A stretch of DNA of 21,094 bases from Thiobacillus sp. UBA6918 (GCA_002450925.1 DKAU01000133.1:359-21452); one strand, 5' to 3'; positions 1-6,887 are shown, counted from the stretch's first letter. Notes: generated from the letters alone by a model not told the origin. Made by a program: numbers and translations.

Positions 1-1514
1 ATGATGCCTACCCCATGCCAGTGACCGCTGATCCGAATGCCCGATAGTGACATTTCAATCGGAAACTCGCTCCCATCGTTGCGCTTCGCGTACACCTCGG
101 TGGTTTTGCCAATCAGAGCCCCGTCGCCGCTGTTTACAAAGTGCGCAAAGCCGCGTTTGTAGGCATCGTGATATCTCTCGGGTGCAATAAGATCATGAAG
201 ATCCTTGCCGACTGCCTCGCTGGCCGAATAACCAAACAGCTTTTCCGCGGCTTCATTCCAATAGGTGGTATTTCCTGCATCATCAATCATGGCAATGGCA
301 TCCTGGGCGGCGCCAGTAATGCTTTGGAGGATGTTGCGGCTTTCTTCCAGATCCTGGGTTCGCTCACTTACCATTCTCTCGAGGCGTTCATGGTCTTCAA
401 GCAGTATCTGTTCGGCTTCCTTGACCTTCGTAATGTCGGTCCGGATGGAAACATAGCGTTCCGGCAGGCCGTTTTCGTCAAGAAACGGAACGATGGTGGT
501 TTCCACCCAGTAAAACTCGCCACTCTTTTTGCGGTTCCGGATTTCCCCTTGCCAGACTTTCCCGGAAGTGAGGGTGCCCCACATGTCTTCGAAGAACTCC
601 CTGGGATGATAGCCAGAGTTCAGTAGCCGATGATCCTGCCCCATCAGTTCGTCGCGGGAATACCGACTTATCCTGCAGAACATGTCGTTTACGTAAGTTA
701 TTCTCCCGCTGACATCGGCAACGCTGACGATGGCGTGCTGATCGAGGGCATGTTTCTGGAATTCAAGCTCGACGTTGGCGGTCTGCAGCGAATCGCGGGT
801 ATCGGTAATATCGCCAACCAGTCCGTGCATGCGGCGTGAAACAAAATTGCCGATGAGCAGGCTTGCCAGGATAAAGAAACCGCTGCTGAGAAAAAGCATG
901 TTGAGCGCGCTTTCTTGTTCCCGATGTGCTGCCGACGCCGCTTTCTGAGCCTCGATGCTTTGCAGTTCAATGAACTCGGTCAGGGTCTGGATCGCCATGC
1001 TCTGTGCCGGCAGGGACTTCTCCAGCATTAATTCTTTTGCTTTGCCGAGAAGGCCCCTTTCTGACAAGTCGATGATTTCCTGGAGGTAGGTCATGGCCTC
1101 GGCGGTAAACCCTCGCTGGTGATCAAGCATTCTTTGTTCAAGGTCATCCAGGTTGTCCTTCAGCAATTGGTTGCGTGCCTTGCCGAACTCGGCGCCCAAT
1201 TCATAAAACCGCATGATTTTCTCATCGCGGCTGAAGGGATCCTTGTCATCCAGAATGATGGAAAACACCAGGAATGAGCGCTCGCGTGCCGCATCGATCA
1301 TCTTTCTGACCAGGGAGGAATGGCTCATGTGGTTGCGGGTTATGGTTTCCAGTGTTCTTTGGCTTTCGAGAATCTGGAAAATCGTCATGCCCACGACAAT
1401 GATAAATAGGAGGGTAATGGCCCCGAAACCCAGGCGAATCAAGGCCAATGAGGCCAGGTGCTGCTTTACACGTGACCACATCAAAGATGGAAAGGAAGTA
1501 TGAAACAGGGGCAT
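1..1514 (-). CDS. Membrane PAS-domain sensor protein, 3' end outside window
   Basis: This open frame enters from the left edge, so only the first 504 codons are visible. The first transmembrane segment is at about residues 31-50. A largely helical extracytoplasmic stretch of about 150 residues follows, rich in charged residues like four-helix-bundle input domains. The second transmembrane segment is at about 205-224. A short linker leads to two PAS domains. PAS1 spans about 255-365, with a typical YVNDMFCRISRYSRDEL pattern and a PAC-like tail ending RTDITKVKEAEQ. PAS2 spans about 400-504, with the pattern YWNEAAEKLFGYSASEAVGKDL. A predicted coiled coil (about 365-398, ERTQDLEES) joins them. 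The output domain (histidine kinase, GGDEF/EAL or other) lies outside the window. The start at 1514 gives a sensible cytoplasmic N-terminus, but no strong ribosome-binding site is visible, and the ATG at 1481 is an alternative. It is co-oriented with the two GGDEF genes upstream, which suggests a c-di-GMP signalling block. Confidence 0.85.
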   Translation of the reverse strand, partial: MPLFHTSFPSLMWSRVKQHLASLALIRLGFGAITLLFIIVVGMTIFQILESQRTLETITRNHMSHSSLVRKMIDAARERSFLVFSIILDDKDPFSRDEKIMRFYELGAEFGKARNQLLKDNLDDLEQRMLDHQRGFTAEAMTYLQEIIDLSERGLLGKAKELMLEKSLPAQSMAIQTLTEFIELQSIEAQKAASAAHREQESALNMLFLSSGFFILASLLIGNFVSRRMHGLVGDITDTRDSLQTANVELEFQKHALDQHAIVSVADVSGRITYVNDMFCRISRYSRDELMGQDHRLLNSGYHPREFFEDMWGTLTSGKVWQGEIRNRKKSGEFYWVETTIVPFLDENGLPERYVSIRTDITKVKEAEQILLEDHERLERMVSERTQDLEESRNILQSITGAAQDAIAMIDDAGNTTYWNEAAEKLFGYSASEAVGKDLHDLIAPERYHDAYKRGFAHFVNSGDGALIGKTTEVYAKRNDGSEFPIEMSLSGIRISGHWHGVGI

Positions 1515-1548
1515 GAACGATGATTCGGCATGGACCCCACATAGTTGA

Positions 1549-1597
1549 GCAGGACGCTCAGGAAATATTCAAAAATCCTTCAGAATCATCGTCCTGC
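1549..1597. repeat. Nested stem-loop between GGDEF gene and PAS sensor gene
   Basis: GCAGGACG (1549-1556) is perfectly inverted as CGTCCTGC (1590-1597). A second pair, AGGA/TCCT, is nested inside. The structure lies in the 106-bp gap between the degenerate GGDEF gene and the PAS sensor gene. No T-tract follows on the minus strand, so it is not a standard intrinsic terminator. It could be an mRNA processing or stability element, or an operator. Confidence 0.45.
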
Positions 1598-1620
1598 CTG
1601 TTGGTTTCGTTTCTTGTTTG

Positions 1621-2172
1621 TTACTTGTCCCAGATCATGGGGCCGCTGGGTTCGGATGCGTACTGGATATGGCCTTTGTCATGAGACCGGGCCAATAGCA
1701 TTGCCTGGCGAGCATTCTCGAAAAGCTCTGTTGGGTTGATTGCGTCATTAGGGTAGACAGCCACGCCAAAACTGAAAGAGATGATTTCCGAGGGGGTGCC
1801 GCTGAATTTCCGGCTTAGGGATGCAAGAAGCTTTTCTGCAACTTTTGCTGCAGCGTCCATGGTGAGAAGGTCAGGAACAAGAACAACAAACTCCTCGTTT
1901 GACCAGCGTGCCACGGTGTCGGTCGGCCGAAGACTGTCTGTGAGGGTTTTGGCAGCCGCGACCAAAGCCTTGTTGCCTGCATCATGGTCCAGTTGCGTGT
2001 TGACTTCCCGAAGATTGTTCAGGCTTATGAGCAATACCGCAAACCCGGTTCCGAACCGATCGGCGCGAGACTTGTCATGCGACATTCTGTCTTCTAACAG
2101 GGAACGGTCTGTCAGGCCGGTAAGTCTGTGGTGAGCCATATCGTATGCGGTGTCAGTTAAAGAGATAGTCAT
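1621..2172 (-). CDS. Stand-alone degenerate GGDEF-domain protein
   Basis: This 183-residue protein is almost only a GGDEF domain. It aligns along its length with the GGDEF domain of the gene immediately upstream: HRLTGLTDRSLLEDR against HDGLTGLPNRALLENR, and ISFSFGVAVYPND against ITFSIGVAVYPDD. The signature is SNEEF (residues 91-95) instead of GGDEF. The metal-binding Asp of the FIDLD strand is Ser50. Cyclase activity is therefore unlikely. The allosteric I-site RxxD is kept as RPTD (82-85), five residues before the signature, so c-di-GMP binding remains possible. It starts 20 bp after the stop of the upstream cyclase and is probably co-transcribed. No transmembrane segment or signal peptide is seen. 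The function as a c-di-GMP receptor or regulator of its neighbour is inference. Confidence 0.85.
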   Translation of the reverse strand: MTISLTDTAYDMAHHRLTGLTDRSLLEDRMSHDKSRADRFGTGFAVLLISLNNLREVNTQLDHDAGNKALVAAAKTLTDSLRPTDTVARWSNEEFVVLVPDLLTMDAAAKVAEKLLASLSRKFSGTPSEIISFSFGVAVYPNDAINPTELFENARQAMLLARSHDKGHIQYASEPSGPMIWDK

Positions 2173-2192
2173 AGGTCAGAATATGTATTTTT

Positions 2193-3374
2193 TCAGGATG
2201 CTTGATTGCGCTGGATGTTGTTTCGCCCATTCGATTTGGCTGAATACAACGCGTGGTCTGCCTTGATGATGAGATCGCCAATGCTATCTGCATCGTCAGG
2301 ATAGACGGCAACGCCAATGCTGAAGGTGATTGTTTCTGCAAGCGTTCCTTTCAGTTTGTTTTGTGCAGAGTCATGCAGGGTTTCCGCCACACTCGATGCA
2401 GATGCGGTGTCTTCAAGATCCAGGACCAGGGCTACAAACTCGTCACCCCCCCATCTGGCAATGGTGTCGCTAGGACGCAAGCACGAAGAAAGTGCCGCCG
2501 CAACGTGCTTGAGCACTTCGTCTCCGACGTGATGGCCGGCTGTATCGTTCACCTGCTTGAATTTGTCGAGGTCGATGAAAAACAAGGCAAACTTCTTTGT
2601 GGTTCTGCGTGCGCGACCGATTTCCTGCTTGATTCTGTTCTCGAGCAGTGCGCGGTTCGGCAGACCCGTCAGGCCATCATGGGTTGCCTTGTGGGCAATG
2701 GCCAGTTGTTCCTCATGCGATTTGGTAATGTCGCGAAGGACACCGCGCAGTCGTTCACGGTTCTCCACATCACGTGAGAGGGTAAAGTTACCTTCCACCC
2801 AACGTCCATCCGTGTCATTGCCACATACAAGAAAATTGATATTCGACTGCTTTTCAGGATTGTTGCGCAGGAAATCCACCATCTGGTCAAATTTTTCAAG
2901 ATATTCGCCACTGACACAGCGGCGAAAATTCAGAGAACCTCCACTTGGTGTAATGCCGGCATCCTTCCCGAAAAGTTCTGACCATTTATCCGATGTCCAG
3001 GTCAATTCTCCGTCAGTGGACATTTCGACAATGACTTCGTTAAGCAGATTCAGGGTGTCAAGAAAACCGGCACGTGTTTTTTCTTCCGTATGTGCGCGCT
3101 CAAGCTTCTTCAATTCGTCCCATTCGCTACGGAAGCCCATATGGCGTAATGTCCACGCCATAATGCAGAACTGGGTAAGGCCCGACCCGATCAGGCCGAT
3201 AAATACAAAAATCGACAATCCCAGCCACAAGCTGTTCAGCTTGGGAAAAAGGAAGAAACCGGCGGTGATGACCAGCAAAAAAAATCCCACAACCAACCGA
3301 ACCGCAGGTTCGATATAGCCAATGCGCGATCCAAGCAGGACCTTATGGGACGATAAGGCTTGAGTGTTGCTCAT
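2193..3374 (-). CDS. Membrane diguanylate cyclase with DUF2892-like, PAS and GGDEF domains
   Basis: A predicted diguanylate cyclase of 393 residues that would make c-di-GMP from two GTP at the inner membrane. Residues 15-80 form two closely spaced transmembrane helices beginning RIGYIEPAVRLVVGF. They end in a Gly-rich turn and a Cys, resembling the small YgaP-type DUF2892 membrane domain. A PAS-like domain follows at about 105-215. The GGDEF domain starts at HDGLTGLPNR (about 232). It has the metal Asp in FIDLD (268), an intact GGDEF at 309-313, and the inhibitory I-site RPSD (300-303) exactly five residues before it. The enzyme should therefore be active and product-inhibited. An AG-rich stretch (GGAGAGAG) lies about 15 nt before the chosen ATG. 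It is the first gene of a probable operon with the degenerate GGDEF gene 20 bp downstream. Confidence 0.92.
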   Translation of the reverse strand: MSNTQALSSHKVLLGSRIGYIEPAVRLVVGFFLLVITAGFFLFPKLNSLWLGLSIFVFIGLIGSGLTQFCIMAWTLRHMGFRSEWDELKKLERAHTEEKTRAGFLDTLNLLNEVIVEMSTDGELTWTSDKWSELFGKDAGITPSGGSLNFRRCVSGEYLEKFDQMVDFLRNNPEKQSNINFLVCGNDTDGRWVEGNFTLSRDVENRERLRGVLRDITKSHEEQLAIAHKATHDGLTGLPNRALLENRIKQEIGRARRTTKKFALFFIDLDKFKQVNDTAGHHVGDEVLKHVAAALSSCLRPSDTIARWGGDEFVALVLDLEDTASASSVAETLHDSAQNKLKGTLAETITFSIGVAVYPDDADSIGDLIIKADHALYSAKSNGRNNIQRNQAS

Positions 3375-3813
3375 TTGTCAGACAAAACTCTCTCCGGTGC
3401 TTTTGTATTGAAGTCGGCATTGGCCGTGTTCAACGCATGGCCAATGGACGTTTGGCTATATTTACGGCACATATCTACCAAATATTTAAGCGCGTCAAAT
3501 CAATTGGTTATACGCAAAACCCATTTCATAAACAGGGGTAACGCACTGGGTTGATGATCTTAATGCGCTCCGTTGCTGGTGGTACCGCGAGACCCGGCTG
3601 TATGAGAGCGCTTGAGACTCCGGGTAATGAAGGGTCAAGTTGAGTAAATAACTGCCGGAACCAACTGCTGAACGACCCCAAGTCCGGATTTATTCGTTCA
3701 TCAAATGTAAGGTGCCCGTAAGCCGTGCTGAATACGATTCCGGCACCGGCAACAACCCTGTCGATGGTTTGAATTCGGCTTGGGTACCTTGAATCAATAT
3801 TGGACTGAAATTC
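3375..3813. other. Intergenic region between divergent genes
   Basis: This 439-bp stretch separates the divergent cyclase gene (minus) and secreted-protein gene (plus). Apart from the inverted repeat at 3418-3446, I see no convincing gene, RNA or clear sigma70 promoter in it. It should contain promoters for both flanking genes. Short open frames here have no recognisable protein features. Confidence 0.5.
3418..3446. promoter_or_regulatory. 8-bp perfect inverted repeat, possible operator
   Basis: CATTGGCC (3418-3425) and GGCCAATG (3439-3446) are perfect inverted copies with a 13-bp spacer. The half-site centres are 21 bp apart, about two helical turns, as for a dimeric regulator. The repeat lies 44-72 bp upstream of the diguanylate cyclase start. 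The binding protein is unknown. Confidence 0.4.
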
Positions 3814-4608
3814 ATGAAGTATTTGGCCGCACTTGCGCTGGCATTGTGCTCACAGCCTGGTTTCGCATCTTGCCCGCAGCATTTGCTTACTGAGCCGGAC
3901 AAGGTCATTCTGAATGGCGACTCGGTACTGATCGTCACCCATGCGAGCATGTTTTACGATGCGCGGCTTTCTTCCAAGCGTGGGGTGGACGAGGCCGTCA
4001 AGTACGCCAAATCCAGCAACATACCGGTTGTTTACCTTCAGGACGGCAGCCCGGACTCGGACTATTTCATGAACGACTGTTCCCCGGATTACTGGGTGTA
4101 CTCGGAAAACGGGGAACTCAGTTTCGACATCAAACCCACACAGGTTTACATTGTGGGGGGACACCTGGAAAAGTGCATGTATACCACGGTAAAGGATCTG
4201 CTGACTTCATGGGCAAAACAGCCTGCGAAGGACCTGACCTTGACCTACTTCATGGACGGCATTTACTCGAATGGCGAATTGGTAAGGAAGACCGATCCTT
4301 ATTATCGCGATTTTGAGATATTCATGCGTGCCGCTACGCGCGGTCGTCCAGGTGGGGAATACTGGCCAAAACTCAACCTTCTGGAAACCATGGGGGTCAT
4401 CAACAAGGAAGAGCACGAACTTGAGTTCCTGATGGATGCCGTGCCGGAGTTTGAAAAAATCATGCCCCCTGGCTATCGGGTCGAACTGCAAATGAACAAT
4501 TCCGTGGTCAAGGTATTGCAGCCGGCTCCTGGGTGGCATCCGCCCACCTTGAGATTCCGGTTTGTGGATTCTGCCTTGAAAATGGTCAGCCCAAGGACCT
4601 TGAAATAA
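3814..4608 (+). CDS. Secreted/periplasmic protein of unknown function
   Basis: I do not recognise this 264-residue protein. The N-terminus MKYLAALALALCSQPGFAS is a clear Sec signal peptide, probably cleaved after GFA (residue 18). The mature part begins with an alternating strand/helix pattern: VLIVTHAS strand, a helix, IPVVYLQDG strand, VYIVGGHLEKCMYTTVKDLLT strand-Cys-helix. This resembles the core of isochorismatase-like cysteine hydrolases, where a strand leads to a Cys at a helix N-terminus. The usual catalytic Asp of the first strand is not obvious, so any enzymatic assignment is only a fold-level guess. Several Cys residues could form disulfides in the periplasm. It has its own upstream region and no operon partner, and it ends about 200 bp before the IS110 element. 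Confidence 0.8.
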   Translation: MKYLAALALALCSQPGFASCPQHLLTEPDKVILNGDSVLIVTHASMFYDARLSSKRGVDEAVKYAKSSNIPVVYLQDGSPDSDYFMNDCSPDYWVYSENGELSFDIKPTQVYIVGGHLEKCMYTTVKDLLTSWAKQPAKDLTLTYFMDGIYSNGELVRKTDPYYRDFEIFMRAATRGRPGGEYWPKLNLLETMGVINKEEHELEFLMDAVPEFEKIMPPGYRVELQMNNSVVKVLQPAPGWHPPTLRFRFVDSALKMVSPRTLK

Positions 4609-4830
4609 GGCCAACAGAATTCGCTAGATTCAATTGGTGGCGGAAATCGACCCGTGCGGTCAGTCAGGATGACCTCATCAAGCGGCCGCTCCTCGGCCTT
4701 TGCTGCCAGTGGCATTGACTGAATTGAATGTCCGGTGTCGCGCAGGTTGATGACGTTGACGCGGTAGGCAACCGGAACGGCCGCTTTCGTCTGTGGCGAG
4801 GGACAGCACCCGACCCAATATAGTCACTCC
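4609..4830 (-). pseudogene. Possible coding remnant next to the insertion sequence
   Basis: On the minus strand one frame stays open from a stop near 4830 through this gap. It gives a protein-like string with segments VAYRVNVINLRDTGHSIQ and LDEVILTDRTGRFPPPIE. It then runs antisense into the preceding gene without a natural end. It could be the truncated end of a gene lost to insertion events, or chance. I cannot assign a family. Nothing else coding is visible between 4609 and the IS end at about 4815. Confidence 0.25.
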
Positions 4831-4908
4831 GTCCCGTTCTCAGTGATACTGGTTACGGCTGGCAGGTATCTGCCAGTGAGGGCAGGACATGCACCTGCGA
4901 GTTACGAA

Positions 4909-4944
4909 TAATCGACCCGAACACGTGATGTTTCCCGCTTTGGT
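4909..4944 (+). other. Predicted target-binding loop of the bridge RNA
   Basis: The 5' side of the loop carries CGACCC (4913-4918), identical to the six bases at the left insertion junction (4811-4816). The 3' side carries CCGCTTTGG (4935-4943), whose first six bases are complementary to AAGCGG (6369-6374) just right of the element. The two guides overlap in CC/GG, implying a preferred target of the form CGAC-CC-AAAGCGG. Confidence 0.68.
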
Positions 4945-4971
4945 TTCGAATTCGCAGGTGCGCTTGAGTTC

Positions 4972-5025
4972 GTTAACGAATACTCAGGGCTCGCCGCACA
5001 ACCGGCTCGCTATATTGGCTTCGCA
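4972..5025 (+). other. Predicted donor-binding loop of the bridge RNA
   Basis: The 5' side carries CTCAGGGC (4983-4990), identical to the right end of the element (6358-6365). The 3' side carries CTATATTGG (5010-5018), the perfect complement of the left end (4815-4823). This is the left-guide then right-guide order expected for recognising the joined right-end/left-end junction of the excised circle. Confidence 0.7.
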
Positions 5026-5077
5026 GAACTCAGGCATGCATGTCCTTATCTGCAATCTAGCACTCGAGGAGGTGATG

Positions 5078-6349
5078 ATGAAGCCTCAATCCAATTCTGC
5101 CTTCACGGCCTTTGTTGGAATCGACTGGGCCGACAAGAAACATGATTTCTGTATGCAGGCCGCAGGATCAGACCAACGGGTATTCGGTACCCTGGACCAT
5201 TCTCCGGAAGCGATTATGCAATGGGCGTTTTCATTGCATGATCGATTTGGTGGGCCGATTGCCATCTGTGTTGAGCTGGCAAAGGGCCCCTTGGTCTATG
5301 CACTGCAGCGATGTGACTTCATTGTGCTCTTCCCGGTCCATCCTTCAACCTTGGCCAAATACCGGGAAGCCTTCGTTCCCAGTCATGCCAAGGACGATCC
5401 GACTGATGCCGAAATGGCGTTGGATATCCTGCTTCGTCACCCGGACAAGCTACAGCCCCTCAAACTGCAAAGCGTGGCCATGCGCACCTTGGCCGCGCTC
5501 GTGGAGGAACGCCGTGGTCTGGTCAATGGCGTAGTTGGCATTACGAACAGTCTGGTCAGCTCGCTCAAGCAATACTACCCACAAGTGCTGGACTGGTTCG
5601 AACACCGGGACACCTTGATCTTCTGCGACTTCTTGAGCCGCTGGCCCACGCTCAGACACGTCAAGCGGGCCAGGCGGTCGACGCTGGAAACCTTCTTCGG
5701 CCAGCACAATTCTCGACGGGCGTACCTCGTCGAGGAACGAATCCAGGGCATCCGGGCTGCTACCGCGCTCACCGAGGATGAGTCCGTTATCCGCCCGAAC
5801 CAGATGCTCGTGCAGGCACTGGTCGAGCAGTTACGCGCACTTCTACTGGCCATCGATCGCTTTGATGCCGAGATCGATACCGTTGCCAAGAGTCTGCCCG
5901 ACTACGATCTATTCGCAGCATTGCCAGGCGCAGGACACATCCAGGCTCCCCGACTGCTGGTTGCCTTTGGCGAAGATCGAGATCGGTATACAAACGCCGC
6001 GCAGATTCAAAGCTATTCAGGCGTTGCTCCGGTAGTCGAGCGTAGCGGTAACAAGTGCTGGGTCCACTGGCGCTTCGCCTGTCCAACCTTCCTCCGGCAG
6101 ACCTTTGTGGAGTGGGCGGGCTCAACCATACCGAGATCTTACTGGGCTGGTGCCTACTACCAACAGCAACGCAACAAAGGGTGTTCCCATCGGGTCGCGG
6201 TACGCGCCTTGGCGTTTAAATGGATACGAATCCTCTATCGGTGCTGGAAGACACGCACTCCATATGACGAATCCGTCTACTTGAACGCGTTAAGGCGACG
6301 GGGATCGCCCCTGCTGGCAAGCCACTCGGAATCTGCAAATATCACTTGA
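5078..6349 (+). CDS. IS110-family DEDD transposase/recombinase
   Basis: A 423-residue recombinase of the IS110 family that moves the element by RNA-guided recombination. The N-terminal RuvC-like DEDD domain shows Asp16 (VGIDWADKKHD), Glu66 (ICVELAKGPL) and Asp107/Asp110 (KDDPTDA). The C-terminal Transposase_20-type domain contains LPGAGHIQAPRLLVAFGED and IQSYSGVAPVVERSG, the region holding the catalytic Ser in this family. The frame is open from 4889. I chose 5078 because GAGGAGG at 5066-5072 sits five bases before that ATG and because the upstream part is occupied by the structured RNA. The protein appears complete and of normal length. The stop is only about 16 bp from the predicted right end. 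Confidence 0.93.
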   Translation: MKPQSNSAFTAFVGIDWADKKHDFCMQAAGSDQRVFGTLDHSPEAIMQWAFSLHDRFGGPIAICVELAKGPLVYALQRCDFIVLFPVHPSTLAKYREAFVPSHAKDDPTDAEMALDILLRHPDKLQPLKLQSVAMRTLAALVEERRGLVNGVVGITNSLVSSLKQYYPQVLDWFEHRDTLIFCDFLSRWPTLRHVKRARRSTLETFFGQHNSRRAYLVEERIQGIRAATALTEDESVIRPNQMLVQALVEQLRALLLAIDRFDAEIDTVAKSLPDYDLFAALPGAGHIQAPRLLVAFGEDRDRYTNAAQIQSYSGVAPVVERSGNKCWVHWRFACPTFLRQTFVEWAGSTIPRSYWAGAYYQQQRNKGCSHRVAVRALAFKWIRILYRCWKTRTPYDESVYLNALRRRGSPLLASHSESANIT

Positions 6350-6368
6350 CGGAGTGTCTCAGGGCACG

Positions 6369-6422
6369 AAGCGGACTGTCGACTCTCTGCAGTTAATGTC
6401 TGCTTTGAACCGGTAAGCGGAC
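6369..6422. repeat. REP-like AAGCGGAC palindromic repeat cluster, left copy
   Basis: AAGCGGAC (6369-6376) is followed after exactly 21 bp by GTCTGCTT (6398-6405). That half pairs, across a 9-nt loop, with a second AAGCGGAC (6415-6422). The 12-mer AAGCGGACTGTC occurs at 6369 and again at 6415. The first half-palindrome abuts the right end of the IS110 element. A CCGCTTTCG segment at 4781-4789 may be its displaced partner on the left side of the insertion. Confidence 0.65.
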
Positions 6423-6433
6423 TGTCAACGTAG

Positions 6434-6500
6434 CGCTAACTGGCGGCAATTTAGCGCAGTCCAGCGACCAAAGGGAGCAAGGCTGTGCGCCATGTTAGGC
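6434..6500 (-). repeat. attC-like recombination site
   Basis: Outer arms CTAAC (6436-6440) and GTTAG (6494-6498) and inner arms TGGCG (6441-6445) and CGCCA (6488-6492) are perfectly inverted. T6493 is left unpaired. This gives the two-box imperfect palindrome with an extrahelical base seen in integron attC sites. GTTAGGC (6494-6500) fits the core consensus GTTRRRY perfectly. The other end reads GTTAGCG on the minus strand and is less perfect. The site is 67 bp, within the attC size range. It overlaps the stop codon of the adjacent minus-strand gene, as in many cassettes. Confidence 0.6.
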
Positions 6501-6878
6501 CGTTGGCTGCGTAGTGCCATGAACGACATAATCATTTCTCCAAACCCCTACCACCCAGAAGGCCATGGATGAAACTAGGCCGGCAATCAGGAACACTGGC
6601 AACCAATTTAGAGCGGCAAGGCCGTTTGTGGTTAGCGAGAACGCGGCAGCGCCAACAGCGCCGATGCTTAAACCATAAATTGCATAGTGCCAAAACCGAA
6701 GCCGGTACCGGCGACGCAGAATTACAAATAAAGGCAAAGCAACCAATAGTGTCACTGGCACTGTGAATGCTCCTACTGCACTAGCCCAAAACACATTCCA
6801 ATACGACTCGCTAAGTGCAAATGCTAGTGCGGGTAACCACAACGCTGCAACAACGAACCCAACAATAAGACGTGTCAT
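6495..6878 (-). CDS. Small four-TM membrane protein in a cassette-like unit
   Basis: This 127-residue protein has about four hydrophobic segments: LIVGFVVAALWLPALAFAL, VGAFTVPVTLLVALPLFVI, YGLSIGAVGAAAFSL and LPVFLIAGLVSSMAFWVVG. It is probably an inner-membrane protein. I do not recognise a family. Its ATG lies 9 bp after a GTTAGGC core-type site on the minus strand (6894-6888). Its TAA is inside the GCCTAAC half of an attC-like site. This is the layout of an integron gene cassette: very short leader, one gene, attC. No integrase or further cassette is visible here. REP-like repeat clusters lie on both sides. The function is unknown. Confidence 0.7.
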   Translation of the reverse strand: MTRLIVGFVVAALWLPALAFALSESYWNVFWASAVGAFTVPVTLLVALPLFVILRRRYRLRFWHYAIYGLSIGAVGAAAFSLTTNGLAALNWLPVFLIAGLVSSMAFWVVGVWRNDYVVHGTTQPTA

Positions 6879-6887
6879 GGTTAAAAG

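Larger units (their letters stand above)
4852..5036 (+). ncRNA. Probable IS110 bridge RNA
   Basis: Three consecutive structures are visible. (1) The hairpin CTGGCAG-GTAT-CTGCCAG at 4859-4876 has a 7-bp stem. (2) A stem pairs 4891-4908 with 4945-4961, giving 17 pairs with one G-T wobble and one bulged A (4904); it encloses a 36-nt loop. (3) A stem pairs 4962-4971 with 5026-5035, giving 10 pairs with one wobble; it encloses a 54-nt loop with an inner GCCG/CGGC hairpin. A 5' hairpin followed by a target-binding and a donor-binding loop upstream of the recombinase gene is the known IS110/IS621 bridge-RNA architecture. The predicted length (about 185 nt) is close to the IS621 RNA. The exact 5' and 3' ends are inferred; no strong promoter is evident inside the element. 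Confidence 0.75.
4815..6366 (+). mobile_element. IS110-family insertion sequence (about 1.55 kb)
   Basis: The element carries one DEDD transposase gene, a roughly 260-bp structured leader and a very short right end, the standard layout of the IS110 group. No terminal inverted repeats are seen, as expected for the family. The ends were placed from the element's own RNA loops. The second leader loop carries CTATATTGG (5010-5018), the perfect complement of CCAATATAG at 4815-4823. The same loop carries CTCAGGGC (4983-4990), identical to 6358-6365. The core dinucleotide is probably CC or similar at 4815-4816, with its counterpart at about 6365-6366. The boundaries are uncertain by a few bases. The flanking DNA is a palindromic AAGCGGAC-type repeat. 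Confidence 0.85.

Noticed and set aside
141..626. Open frame of 161 codons on the plus strand inside the PAS sensor gene
   Set aside because: The minus-strand frame gives clear transmembrane and PAS features through the same bases; this one is its shadow.
2557..3318. Long plus-strand open frame (253 codons) opposite the diguanylate cyclase
   Set aside because: Ser/Arg-rich composition without recognisable features, fully antisense to a convincing PAS-GGDEF protein.
4969..4980. 12-bp palindrome TTCGTTAACGAA as an independent operator
   Set aside because: It lies within the second bridge-RNA stem-loop and is better explained as part of that structure.
4889..5077. N-terminal extension of the IS110 transposase to the ATG at 4889
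   Set aside because: The extension is encoded by the structured RNA region, has no family similarity, and a strong ribosome-binding site lies just before 5078.
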